A stretch of 64,000 nucleotides of DNA, from assembly GCF_010450875.1 (NCBI RefSeq), contig NZ_CP048422.1:1581001-1645000 (forward strand). Reading direction: 5' to 3'. Positions 35,393 to 44,030 of this stretch are shown here, piece by piece. The DNA is from Sphingomonas insulae. GTDB taxonomy: Bacteria > Pseudomonadota > Alphaproteobacteria > Sphingomonadales > Sphingomonadaceae. Each line of letters begins with the position of its first letter. Within the stretch, counting starts at the first letter, position 1. The position numbers were made by a program, and so were the translations under genes. The notes below the pieces were generated by a model, which was given only the letters and a program-made list of their open reading frames with translations, was not told the origin of the DNA and ran no database searches.

Positions 35393-35592
35393 TCCGCCCC
35401 CCCAACTGCTGGCGATCCGTCTTGCCGCGAAGTGGCGGCTCCGGATCGACGCCTATCCCATGTCGACGTCGGAAAGAACGGCGATCGTCCGCCAGCCGCA
35501 AGGGGGCTTTTCGTTCGAAAGCGCCCGATGCGTGCCGCTGGCGCTCGGGACCCGATTGGAATAGCGGGCGCGCATTGTTCCGGAGCGTTCAG

Positions 35593-36579
35593 TTGCAGGT
35601 CACCGAAGTTTACAACACTTACTGGCGCTTTGCCGCTGAGCGGCAGGCCATCTATTTTCGCCGCCTTGCCGGCGCAGGGGGCCCATGGACTGATGATCCA
35701 ATCCTTCAACGACACCGTTTCACGAATTGCTACCGGGCTACGGACCGGGTCAGCCAGTTCCTGATTTCCGAGGTCCAGTACGGGGCGCATCGTTCGGACG
35801 CGCCAGACGAGGTCTTCTTCAGGACCATGCTCTTCAAGCTCTTCAACCGGATCCAGACATGGCAGACCCTGGAGGCTGTCTTGGGCCCGTTGTCGTGGCA
35901 GTCCGCGGATCCCGATGCGATCTGCGAGGTGCTCGACAGATTTATCGCCCGTGGAGACCGTGTCTACTCGGCCGCGTACATCATGCCTTCGCCCGCCTTC
36001 GGTCATTCCCGGAAGCATCGGAACCACGTCGCGCTTCTGTGGCAGATGATGGCTGACAGTTTGCCGGCGAGCTTGAGGGCGACGAGGTCTCTCCAGGAGG
36101 CGTACGAGCTGCTGCTCGCCCGGCCGGGCCTGGGGCCCTTCCTCGCCTTCCAGTTCGCGATTGACCTCAACTACTCGACCCTGCTGCCTTACGATGAGGC
36201 GGACTTCGTGGTCGCCGGCCCCGGAGCCCTTGACGGAATTTCCAAGTGCTTCGCGGACGTCGGCGGGCGAACCGCGGAAGAAGTGATCCACTGGGTGTGT
36301 GATCGGCAGGAGGTCGAGTTCGCCGACCGCGGCATAGTTTTTCCCGGTCTCTTCGGTCGTCGGCTTCAGCCGATCGACTGCCAGAACCTCTTCTGCGAGA
36401 TTTCTAAGTATGCGCGTGTGGCCCACCCCGATGTTGCCGGGAAGTCCGGCCGCACCCGGATTAAGCAGATATTCGCCGAGCATTCGTTGCCGCTGCCCTC
36501 GCCTTGCTTCCCCCCGCGCTGGGGACTGGTCGTGCCCACGGGCTTGGGAGGAAGCGTCGCTTCGCCGATGCTGCTCTAG
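35593..36579 (+). CDS. alpha-glutamyl/putrescinyl thymine pyrophosphorylase-like protein (HMUDK_hel type)
   Basis: 328 residues matching the family described as alpha-glutamyl/putrescinyl-thymine pyrophosphorylase clade 3 or 5-hydroxymethyl-dU kinase helical domain: VYNTYWRFAAERQAIYFRRL, DDPILQRHRFTNCYRATDRVSQFLI, EVFFRTMLFKLFNRIQTWQTLE and a C-terminal ARPGLGPFLAFQFAIDLNY. In phages related proteins help replace thymine by hypermodified bases. The longer frame from 35338 begins with ~85 non-protein-like residues; TTG 35593 has GGAG 7 bases upstream. It faces hamB tail to tail with 5 bases between stops and is divergent from the dcd-like operon. Confidence 0.78.
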   Translation: MQVTEVYNTYWRFAAERQAIYFRRLAGAGGPWTDDPILQRHRFTNCYRATDRVSQFLISEVQYGAHRSDAPDEVFFRTMLFKLFNRIQTWQTLEAVLGPLSWQSADPDAICEVLDRFIARGDRVYSAAYIMPSPAFGHSRKHRNHVALLWQMMADSLPASLRATRSLQEAYELLLARPGLGPFLAFQFAIDLNYSTLLPYDEADFVVAGPGALDGISKCFADVGGRTAEEVIHWVCDRQEVEFADRGIVFPGLFGRRLQPIDCQNLFCEISKYARVAHPDVAGKSGRTRIKQIFAEHSLPLPSPCFPPRWGLVVPTGLGGSVASPMLL

Positions 36580-36584
36580 GCGCC

Positions 36585-39155
36585 TCATCGGACCAGGGCG
36601 GCAACTTCCCGCCGGACGACCTCGGGCACGTTGAGATCGAAGCGCTGACGCTTGATCCATCGCTCGGCCGTCGCGCGGTCCATCGTGAAGTTCGCTGCGC
36701 GTGTCTGGAGCAAGCGCGCGGAGATGCGGGAAAGCCCCAGGTCGATGAAGCTGAGCATTGTTTCGGAGGATGCGCCGACCTCGAGGAACAGCGGGATGGG
36801 CGGAATATGCGCGGCCGCGCGGGTGTGTCCGAGCTCGAGGAGCACCTGGCGGAGCACCGCGTTGTAGCAGCCCATCTGCTTTACAAACTTGAAGCGCAGG
36901 TCCTGCTCAACCTCCTTCAGCATCTTCCGGATGATGACGGCGCTGTCGCTCCTGCGCACCTTGCGCCCGGCTGCCAGACCTTCCTCTACCCGTGCGATGT
37001 CGCGATCGATTTCGTATTGGATCAGGTCTGGTAGGCCGCTTCCACGCATCCAGGTCAGGGAAAGCGTCGCCCAGCGTATGTACGATCTGTTCTTGCTGGG
37101 CACCGCGTCGAACTCGACCTGCAACCGCCGGTATACGTTGATGAGCTTGGACTGGACCGTCGCAAACTCGCCGGCCGGATGCGGTGGCATGTAATAGGCG
37201 ACGCCCTTCTTGGCGACGTCGGCCAGGAGCTTGGCGTACAGCTTCTGTTGCCGGTGCGGGGAGATGGAGGGACTGGCGGTCAGGGTATCGGTCGGCACCG
37301 ACACGGTTTCGGCCGCGGCCTCGAGGCGCTCGGTGAGCGCGACCTGATCCGCAGCAGGCATCTCGAGCCTGTCCAACGTGTCGGGGAGCTTGCCGACCCG
37401 GAGATCGTGCAACAGCCGCGAGAAGACGTTTTCGAGCAGCGTGTCCTTCCCGGACGGGATGCCTGGGTCCGCTATGTATGCCATCAGGGCGTCGGTCTGC
37501 TCGACGACCTGGCGCTGCATGGATGATTGAATTTTCCCTTCCTGGCCGAGCCCGAGGGGCTGGTTCTTCCACTCGCTGTAGTCGACCAGGAAGACGTTAC
37601 CCTCGAACTCTTTACCCAGACGCCCAGCGCGACCTGCGAGGTTCCAGAAGTCCACGGCGTTGAGCGGCTTCTCTCCCTTTTCGGGATTGCTCATAAAGAT
37701 GTTGCGGGCTGGTAGATTCACTCCCTGAAGGAGGGTGCTTGTGCAGACGATGAAGTCCAATGTGCCCTCTTCGAAGGCCACCTCAACCGCCTGCCTGACC
37801 AATGTCGGGATGTGCCCGTAATGGAAACCAACACCCTTCAGCACTGCGTCGGCAAGCACGAACTCGGAATGGACGTGCTCTTTGACGAATTTCGCCAGCT
37901 CTACGCGCCGTTTCTGGAGCGCTTCGTCGACATGCGGTTGGTCGTCGGCGCCGTCGATCACGTCGCACAGGAGCCTAGAGAGACGTTCGCAACGTGAGCG
38001 CGAGTCCCCGTAGATGATGTTCTGGGAGCCTCGACCGAAGTGCCACGCGAGATAGACGAGCTTCTGGTCGGGGTGCACGAGCGGAATGGCCACGTCGAAC
38101 GCCACTGACCCGGAGGGATTGCTGACGTCCCAGATCTGCGCGTGGACCTGATCGGGCGTCGCGTCGCTGACGTCGGTGAGGATTATGTTTTGTCCGACTG
38201 GGCTGTCCTCGGTCTTTCTGACCCGTGGATCCGCCACGCGGAACACCCTTGCCAGCTCTGAGGGATTCGACACCCTGGGCAGGGTGAACAGCAGCTGCGT
38301 CGCGCCGTTTCGGATCAGGAGCTCATCGACGACGGATTGCAGCAGGACGCCGCGGTCACCGTCTCCGATGGTATGAGCCTCGTCGACGACCACCGTCTCG
38401 AGCGAGAACAAGGGGTCGCCAAGGAGCACTTGCAGGCGTTCCTGGGTCATCACGTAGACGATTTTGTTGGTAGGGTCTTGGGCCACCGGAACGGTCGCCA
38501 CCTTGGTCTCGTCGTCCTTCACGAGGTCGAGTTGGCGCGAAAGCGCGATGGAGACCTGCGTGATGAGCGCCCGCGTTGGAACGATGAAGGCGGCGGCGCG
38601 AATCTTACCGGCTTTAAGCTGCTCCGCCAGATAGGTCAGGAACATGAAGGATTTGCCGGCCGATGTTGGGGCGGAGGAGATTACGGACCTGCGATCCTTG
38701 AGATCCTCCCAGACAATTCGTTGATAGTTCGTCAGCGAGAGGTCGCCGCCGCCAGTGGCCACGGTGTTGATAAGACGGCGGCCTTCGGTCTCCAGAAGCG
38801 CCGGCATTGGCAGGCTGCTATCCCGGTCCCTGAGCTCGCCTCGAAAGTCGAGCGACGGGAAGTTGCCTAGTCGGCTCAGCACCAGGCGAAGTACGTCGGC
38901 AAGTCCGCCAAGGGCCTCGCCATATAGTTCGAAGGCTGCCGTGGCGATCGTGAAGGCTTCGCGACGAGCCTGCGGGTTTTCGCTCAAGCTCAGGAGACCC
39001 GCGCTCTGGACAAGCCTGTCGACCAGTCCGCTTTCCGGTGCTGCGAAACGCCCACTGCGGTTCAACGTCTGGCTCATCCTGGTGGTCACCAAGGCGGCAT
39101 AGTCATCGTGGAACCGCTGCTCCCCGCGAATATCGGCGATTAGTTGCTCGATCAT
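36585..39155 (-). CDS. hamB: Hachiman defence helicase HamB
   Basis: 856-residue superfamily 2 helicase of the Ski2-like type. Motif I is SAPTSAGKS at 161-169, motif Ia VPTRALI, motif II DEAH at 258-261, then TSTLLQGVNLPARN and motif VI NLAGRAGRLG. The C-terminal ~300 residues are helical and specific to the family. ATG 39155 overlaps the hamA stop (ATGA at 39152-39155), the coupling expected of hamAB. In Hachiman the helicase surveys DNA and activates the HamA nuclease on phage infection. Long in-frame starts before 39155 lie inside hamA and are rejected. Confidence 0.9.
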   Translation of the reverse strand: MIEQLIADIRGEQRFHDDYAALVTTRMSQTLNRSGRFAAPESGLVDRLVQSAGLLSLSENPQARREAFTIATAAFELYGEALGGLADVLRLVLSRLGNFPSLDFRGELRDRDSSLPMPALLETEGRRLINTVATGGGDLSLTNYQRIVWEDLKDRRSVISSAPTSAGKSFMFLTYLAEQLKAGKIRAAAFIVPTRALITQVSIALSRQLDLVKDDETKVATVPVAQDPTNKIVYVMTQERLQVLLGDPLFSLETVVVDEAHTIGDGDRGVLLQSVVDELLIRNGATQLLFTLPRVSNPSELARVFRVADPRVRKTEDSPVGQNIILTDVSDATPDQVHAQIWDVSNPSGSVAFDVAIPLVHPDQKLVYLAWHFGRGSQNIIYGDSRSRCERLSRLLCDVIDGADDQPHVDEALQKRRVELAKFVKEHVHSEFVLADAVLKGVGFHYGHIPTLVRQAVEVAFEEGTLDFIVCTSTLLQGVNLPARNIFMSNPEKGEKPLNAVDFWNLAGRAGRLGKEFEGNVFLVDYSEWKNQPLGLGQEGKIQSSMQRQVVEQTDALMAYIADPGIPSGKDTLLENVFSRLLHDLRVGKLPDTLDRLEMPAADQVALTERLEAAAETVSVPTDTLTASPSISPHRQQKLYAKLLADVAKKGVAYYMPPHPAGEFATVQSKLINVYRRLQVEFDAVPSKNRSYIRWATLSLTWMRGSGLPDLIQYEIDRDIARVEEGLAAGRKVRRSDSAVIIRKMLKEVEQDLRFKFVKQMGCYNAVLRQVLLELGHTRAAAHIPPIPLFLEVGASSETMLSFIDLGLSRISARLLQTRAANFTMDRATAERWIKRQRFDLNVPEVVRREVAALVR

Positions 39156-40075
39156 TTTCCCCCTCCGATCTTCTGCGCGAAGGTCTTTCGGAACAGTTCG
39201 ACGTTGGGAAACGCCATTACGAAGAACTGGATGTTGTTCGGCGGAGGAAGCCTCTTGCACGCCTTCTCGCGGATCTGGTCGGCGATCTGCGATGCTCGCT
39301 TAGCGTATTGCTCCCGGAAAGCCGCCTCCACCTCCGCACTCGAGGGTCCTGCCAGTTTGCCATACGCCGGGTAATCGAACCCGATCAGGCAGGTGTGGAT
39401 CTCGTTCCTTGGTGGTCTGGGGACGACGTAGGGGTTCAGCATCTGCTTGAGATGCTCCTTTGCGTCCGTATCGAGCCCATCCAGGTCCATGTGCGTATGG
39501 ATGATCGAGACCTCGCGGGCGCGTAGCGCGCGGTCGGCGAGGTATTGGGTGATGGAGTCGATCGCCTCGTCGACCCCCTTCGATAGCTCCTTGTGGAACT
39601 TGGCTTCTCCAAGGTGGAGGACCAGCGCCTTCAGTTTGGAACAGAAGCGCACGTGCACGCCGTCCCGACCGTGCACGTTCATGTTGCTGTTGGTCTTCAA
39701 GCTCATCTTGGAAACCAGCAACGGAGCCTTCACCAGAGCCTCGAGGATCAGGTAAAGGACGAGTTCGCCGGCCTCCCCGCCGGATTTGGCCGCCCCGCTG
39801 GTCCTGACGAACAATTCCCTCGCCCGGTCTCCGAGCGAGATGAAGGCGTTCATGTCCTTGTCTTCGTAAGCCTTCTCGGTGACCCTCCTGACCTCCTCGC
39901 GTGGGAGGCAGTAGGGCACGAGCGATTGGTAGATGTACTCGACTAGAGCATCTATGTCTGTGCCTGCGGCCCCGAACAACGGATACATGAACGTGCCGTC
40001 AAGCAGGGGGATTTTGGCTGCCAGTCGTGGTTGATCGTCTTGAAGTGATGTGCGAACAACTTGTGATTTCCACAC
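39152..40075 (-). CDS. hamA: Hachiman effector HamA (DUF1837), N-terminus possibly frame-disrupted
   Basis: The C-terminal domain is DUF1837/HamA: GEAGELVLYLILE, VSKMSLKTNSNMNVHGRDGVH, LVLHLGEAKFHKELSKG. Asp138 and Glu157-x-Lys159 could form the PD-(D/E)xK nuclease site. As written the frame begins at GTG 40075 with residues (WKSQVVRTSLQDDQPR) that look out of frame. The other frame from ATG 40161 (LLDPSLLSVALEAMCGNHKLFAHHF...INHDWQPKSP) looks more like protein, and joins at LLDGTFMYPLFG if the G5 run at 40006-40010 had one more base. The intact protein would be about 335 residues. First gene of hamAB. Confidence 0.85.
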   Translation of the reverse strand: MWKSQVVRTSLQDDQPRLAAKIPLLDGTFMYPLFGAAGTDIDALVEYIYQSLVPYCLPREEVRRVTEKAYEDKDMNAFISLGDRARELFVRTSGAAKSGGEAGELVLYLILEALVKAPLLVSKMSLKTNSNMNVHGRDGVHVRFCSKLKALVLHLGEAKFHKELSKGVDEAIDSITQYLADRALRAREVSIIHTHMDLDGLDTDAKEHLKQMLNPYVVPRPPRNEIHTCLIGFDYPAYGKLAGPSSAEVEAAFREQYAKRASQIADQIREKACKRLPPPNNIQFFVMAFPNVELFRKTFAQKIGGGK

Positions 40076-40203
40076 ATCGCCTCCAACGCCACGGAAAGCA
40101 ACGATGGATCGAGAAGGCCATCGGTAGAAGAGGCAGGATCAATCAATGGGCCTCGCCTCATTCCCTGTCGAGCAGCTCGAACCGCCAAAGCCGCCACGCG
40201 CAT

Positions 40204-40952
40204 TCATCGTCTGCACCTCCTGGGTCGGATTACGCGATCTTGCGATGATCGGTGATGAAGCGGTTCTGCCTAATGTGCAACGGTAAGAACTAGTTGGCCA
40301 CCTCTGCGATCTGCTTTCGGGGCCGATCGCTTATGGCTTTCACGGTTAAATGCCGCGCTAATCGTATGTCCGCGTATGGAGCAGTTGGCCGCCAGGCTGC
40401 TCTCACCCGCTTGTCACACGAAAAGGTAATTGTCCGCTATCGGCCTAGTTTCGGCTAAAGGGCTATACCTGGACCAACGTCCGCTCTTGGAGCGCCTGTG
40501 AGCGGCCCTGAGTGACCGAAAGTGGATCAGGACTGCCGCGGCACCTCTCGACCAGCGTACGTCGTTCCGGTGTTGTGATGAGAGCGTCAGCTTGCGCCGA
40601 CACCGGTCATTCGAAGATCATTGAGCCCTGCAGTCGAGGTCCTCCGACAGAGCGAACGATCAGCGTGCGCCAAGCACTCGCCGACAGCGGCCGGCCGTTC
40701 AACCTTGGATCGGATTGCCGTTAACGGTGAGGCAAAGGCAATCGCCGCGCTTGCGTCCTCGTGAGAACAGCCTCAGCTTTCCTCAACGATCTCAGGGCTG
40801 CGGCTTTTGGGTTGGCCGGGACGGGCGGCGGGCCAACTCACCAATTGCGTTCGTGAAGACGGGCACCATTGCGGCTCACTCAGCGATTGCGACTGATCGG
40901 ATGGACTTGAATTGCTTGGTTTTGTTGGCCGTACAATTACTTAGGAGGCACA
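40204..40952. other. long intergenic region, no gene recognised
   Basis: About 750 bases between hamA and the next plus-strand gene. Short open frames exist (for example 40512-40724) but lack ribosome sites and protein-like composition. It should hold the hamAB promoter near 40.2-40.3 kb. Confidence 0.4.
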
Positions 40953-41606
40953 GTGAAAAATGGGGGCTGCATGAGTTGGAAGAATTTATTGCCGTGGCCG
41001 CTCTTGCTGGCGCTAGGCTTAGCTCTATTCCCGGTCGCTGCTCAGTTTAAGCCGAGCGAAGTGTGGACGAAGCTAGGATCTTGGCAGTCGGTCATCTACG
41101 TTATCCTCGTCTCGCTGTTCTTGCTGGCGGCGATCCGAGCAATTTATTTTGGCGTTTTTGCAAAGAGGCCAGAGCCGGTAGCGGCGCCAGCAAGCGCCCA
41201 CGACATCCAGCTTTTCCGGCGCATCAATAACGTCCTCAATGATGGGGCTTTGACCTTCCTGGCTGATCACGATTGGCGGGTAGATGCCCACGTGTCGCAG
41301 CTCGAACCGACAACCACGATTTCCTATTGGCATGGCCCGAATTATGTTTTCGGCGACGAGGTTATTCAGGCCAGATGGGTGATCCTATACGACAAGATAC
41401 GGCGGCTCACCGACGTTTATGGGAATAATCTCACTAACAGCGAGAACGACGTTAATCGCATGACAGCATGGCACGTTGGCATTCCCCGAAATGCGCAGCC
41501 ACCACAAGCCCTTGAGGAAATCGAGGAGCTCAATCAGGCGGCTGCAGACGTATATGTTGAGTTCGGGTCGTTCGCTCCCTTTGTTCGGCAAAGGCTAGGA
41601 CTGTGA
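40953..41606 (+). CDS. hypothetical membrane protein
   Basis: 217 residues from GTG 40953, with an excellent AGGAGG site. Two N-terminal membrane helices (WPLLLALGLALFPVAA and SVIYVILVSLFLLAAIRAIYF) are followed by a cytoplasmic domain with HDIQLFRRINNVLNDGALTFL and a DVYVEFGSFAPFVRQRL end, a pattern seen in island-borne helical signalling proteins. No family recognised. It overlaps the next gene as GTGA. Confidence 0.7.
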   Translation: MKNGGCMSWKNLLPWPLLLALGLALFPVAAQFKPSEVWTKLGSWQSVIYVILVSLFLLAAIRAIYFGVFAKRPEPVAAPASAHDIQLFRRINNVLNDGALTFLADHDWRVDAHVSQLEPTTTISYWHGPNYVFGDEVIQARWVILYDKIRRLTDVYGNNLTNSENDVNRMTAWHVGIPRNAQPPQALEEIEELNQAAADVYVEFGSFAPFVRQRLGL

Positions 41607-41968
41607 GCGGCTGGCCTTGGCAACTCGACCTCACCGTCGTTCGCGATTTGATGCGCGAGGTTCAACCTATCCTCGATAGCAAAGTCGCTGCTGCTGGTGT
41701 CGCCGCAATAATCGGCATTGTGACGTTCCGATGGCAGGAGAGGGAAAAGCTCGCTGCGGTAATCGCATGGGATTGGACGATGCGGCACAACATGCGGCAG
41801 AATGAGGTTCCCTTCCTAGTCGTTCAGAACATGGGCAGCACCCCTGCCTATATCAGGAACGTCCGCTATTTTAGGGGCAATTGGTGGCGGAGGCCCGTTA
41901 AGCGGCCGTTGCCTAGCAACTTAGTGATTTTTGACGTGACCCCCGTTTCTTCATCCACCTGGACCTAG
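41603..41968 (+). CDS. hypothetical protein, 3' end replaced by IS element
   Basis: Starts at GTG 41603, translationally coupled to the gene before. The first ~110 residues include one hydrophobic stretch (AAAGVAAIIGIVTFRW) and a soluble part (WDWTMRHNMRQNEVPFLVVQNMGSTPAYIRNV). From about residue 111 the reading (TPVSSSTWT) comes from the left end of the IS3 element at 41932, so the native C-terminus is lost. Confidence 0.65.
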   Translation: MSGWPWQLDLTVVRDLMREVQPILDSKVAAAGVAAIIGIVTFRWQEREKLAAVIAWDWTMRHNMRQNEVPFLVVQNMGSTPAYIRNVRYFRGNWWRRPVKRPLPSNLVIFDVTPVSSSTWT

Positions 41969-41996
41969 AGACCGGCCCCTCGAAGGGACGGACGGA

Positions 41997-42263
41997 ATGA
42001 AGCGGAAGCAGTTTTCGGAAGAGCAGATCATCGGCATCCTGAAGGAGGCCGAGGCGGGTGCGGTGGTGACGGAACTGTGCCGCAAGCACGGCATGTCGAG
42101 CGCGACCTACTATGCATGGAAGGCGAAGTTCGGCGGCCTGGAGGTATCTGACGCGAAGCGTCTGAGGTCGCTTGAAGAGGAGAACGCGCGGCTCAAGCGG
42201 CTGCTTGCGGACACGATGCTGGACAACGCGGGGTTGAAAGACCTGCTGTCAAAAAAGTGGTGA
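41997..42263 (+). CDS. IS3-family transposase OrfA
   Basis: 88 residues with the IS3 OrfA helix-turn-helix ([41 protein letters not shown]) and a leucine-zipper-like tail ([22 protein letters not shown]). It ends after the slippery A6G at 42251-42257, where -1 frameshifting would make the OrfAB transposase. Confidence 0.95.
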   Translation: MKRKQFSEEQIIGILKEAEAGAVVTELCRKHGMSSATYYAWKAKFGGLEVSDAKRLRSLEEENARLKRLLADTMLDNAGLKDLLSKKW

Positions 42264-43162
42264 CGCCCGCCGCGAAGCGACAAGCGGTTGCGCATCTCCA
42301 GGCGACGTTGGGGATGAGCGAGCGGCGGGCGTGTGCTGTCGTCGGGGCGGACCGCACGAGCATGCGGTATCGCTCGTGCCGGGCAGATGATGGCGACCTT
42401 CGGTCGCGTCTGCGCGAGCTGGCGCAGCAGCGCCGACGGTTCGGCTATCGACGGCTGCACATCCTGCTGCGCCGGGACGGCATCACGATCAACCGCAAGA
42501 AGACCCAGCGGCTCTACCGTGAGGAAGGGCTGACGGTCAGGCGCCGGAAGGGACGAAGGCGCGCCGGTGGCGCGCGGGCACCTGCGCCGGTGCTGGCGCT
42601 CCCCAACCAGCGCTGGAGCCTGGACTTCGTGCACGACCAGCTCGTCACTGGCCGACGGTTCCGCGTGCTCAACATCGTCGACGACGTGACGCGCGAGTGC
42701 CTTCGGGCAGTGGTGGACACGTCGATTTCGGGCCGGCGGGTCGTGCGCGAGTTGACCGATCTGATCGCGGAACGTGGCAGGCCAAAGATGATCGTCAGCG
42801 ACAACGGGACCGAACTGACGTCGAACGCGGTGCTTGCCTGGTCCAGCGACGCGGGCGTCGAGTGGCATTACATCGCGCCGGGCAAGCCGACGCAGAACGG
42901 GTTCGTCGAGAGCTTCAACGGTCGCATGCGCGACGAGCTGCTCAACGAGACGCTATTCTTCACGGTTCGCCAGGCCCGCTCGATCCTGGCGCGCTGGGTC
43001 GACGACTACAACACCGAGCGGCCGCACTCGTCGCTAGGCTACGCTACCCCGGCTGCGTTCGCTGCCGGGCTCGAACAGCAATGGGCGGGGTTAACCCCGC
43101 CCATTGCTTCAACTGCGCTCATGCGCAACAACACCGGTCGGTCTCTGGTCGCAGCTGGATGA
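42257..43162 (+). CDS. IS3-family transposase OrfB (DDE integrase core)
   Basis: 301 residues with an HTH_21-like region ([32 protein letters not shown]) and the rve integrase core. The DDE residues lie in [17 protein letters not shown] and [17 protein letters not shown]. The C-terminus ends inside the right inverted repeat. Frame and motifs intact, so the element may still be active. Confidence 0.95.
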   Translation: MVTPAAKRQAVAHLQATLGMSERRACAVVGADRTSMRYRSCRADDGDLRSRLRELAQQRRRFGYRRLHILLRRDGITINRKKTQRLYREEGLTVRRRKGRRRAGGARAPAPVLALPNQRWSLDFVHDQLVTGRRFRVLNIVDDVTRECLRAVVDTSISGRRVVRELTDLIAERGRPKMIVSDNGTELTSNAVLAWSSDAGVEWHYIAPGKPTQNGFVESFNGRMRDELLNETLFFTVRQARSILARWVDDYNTERPHSSLGYATPAAFAAGLEQQWAGLTPPIASTALMRNNTGRSLVAAG

Positions 43163-43180
43163 AAGACTGGGGTCACGTCA

Positions 43181-43800
43181 GTACGAAAAAGGTGGTGTCG
43201 GCGGTGCTGCGCGGTGTTCATACTGCACTGGAGGCAGTGGGCACGGCGAGTTCGAAGGTTGATACGCTGGGTGGAGCGCCCAATGTCGACCCGCTGGGAG
43301 AGACCTATTATTCGGTGACGCCGTTTCGCTTTGGCGACCATATCGCCAAGTTCCGGATCGTTCCGGTCGCCCCCGCGCTGACCGCGCTGACCGGCCGCAT
43401 TATCGAAGTGCGGGGCCGTGACGATGCGATCCGCGAGGATGTGCGGGCCGAGATGGCAAAACTGGACGCGGAATGGGAGTTTCAGGTACAATTGTGCCGC
43501 GATCTGGAGCGCCAACCGATCGAGGATCCCACGGTCGAATGGGATGAGCAGGAGGCGCCCTTCCAGCGCGTCGCCACGATCCGTGCCGCGGCACAGGACA
43601 GTTGGAGCGATGCGCACGTTCAGCAGATCAATGAAGAGACGCGCTTCAGCATCTGGACCGGGCTTTCGGCACATCGCCCGCTGGGCAACATCAACCGCGC
43701 GCGTAATGCCACCTATCGTCACTCGGCAGACTTCCGTGCGCGGGCCAACGGCTGTCCGTATCAGGAGCCGGTCGGTACCGAAATGCCGAGAGATAATTGA
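43181..43800 (+). pseudogene. catalase-family protein, 3' part only
   Basis: Directly at the IS right end the frame reads VVSAVLRGVHTALEAVGTASSKVDTLGGAPNVDPLGETYYSVTPFRFGDHIAKF and continues to RANGCPYQEPVG and a stop. This corresponds to the C-terminal half of the short catalase-like (heme peroxidase) proteins of sphingomonads, including the LSAHRPLGNINRARNATY block. The N-terminal half with the heme-side catalytic His is missing and not found on the other side of the IS, so the gene is broken. Confidence 0.75.
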
Positions 43801-44030
43801 TCAGACACGGCAGCTCGCCACCACCCTGAAAGGGGGGGGGGGCGGCGAAGTCCGGCTGGTCGTGCATCAGCTTCGACGCTCGCGTCACGCCAAGCGTTGT
43901 CCATGACGTTCAAACGGTAAGTAGCCCGAGCGCTTGCTCGCAGGTCTGACTGGTCAACCAAACGTTTGATGTCTAGCGATCCGCCGCGAACCGTTCGGCG
44001 CAATGGCCTTTGGGCACAGCAATGATGTGG

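Larger units (their letters stand above)
41932..43180 (+). mobile_element. IS3-family insertion sequence (two-frame transposase)
   Basis: Terminal inverted repeats are visible: left from 41932 (TGACGTGACCCC, then CTTCATCCACCTGGACC, AGAGACC) and right ending at 43180 (inverse reads TGACGTGACCCC, then TTTCATCCAGCTGCGACC, AGAGACC). About 1.25 kb, normal for IS3. Between them are orfA and orfB in -1 relation with an A6G slippery site. I see no matching 3-4 bp target duplication at the two ends, so the element probably marks a deletion or recombination junction. Confidence 0.88.

Noticed and set aside
35382..35564. 60-residue plus-strand frame (MSVNPPPQLLAIRLAAKW...)
   Set aside because: Looks somewhat protein-like, but it overlaps the start of the dCTP-deaminase-like gene antisense, lacks a ribosome site and is in another frame than the next gene. 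Not listed, but worth a check.
40145..40290. Short plus-strand frame of 47 codons upstream of hamA
   Set aside because: No clear ribosome site and it overlaps the probable hamA N-terminal coding region antisense.
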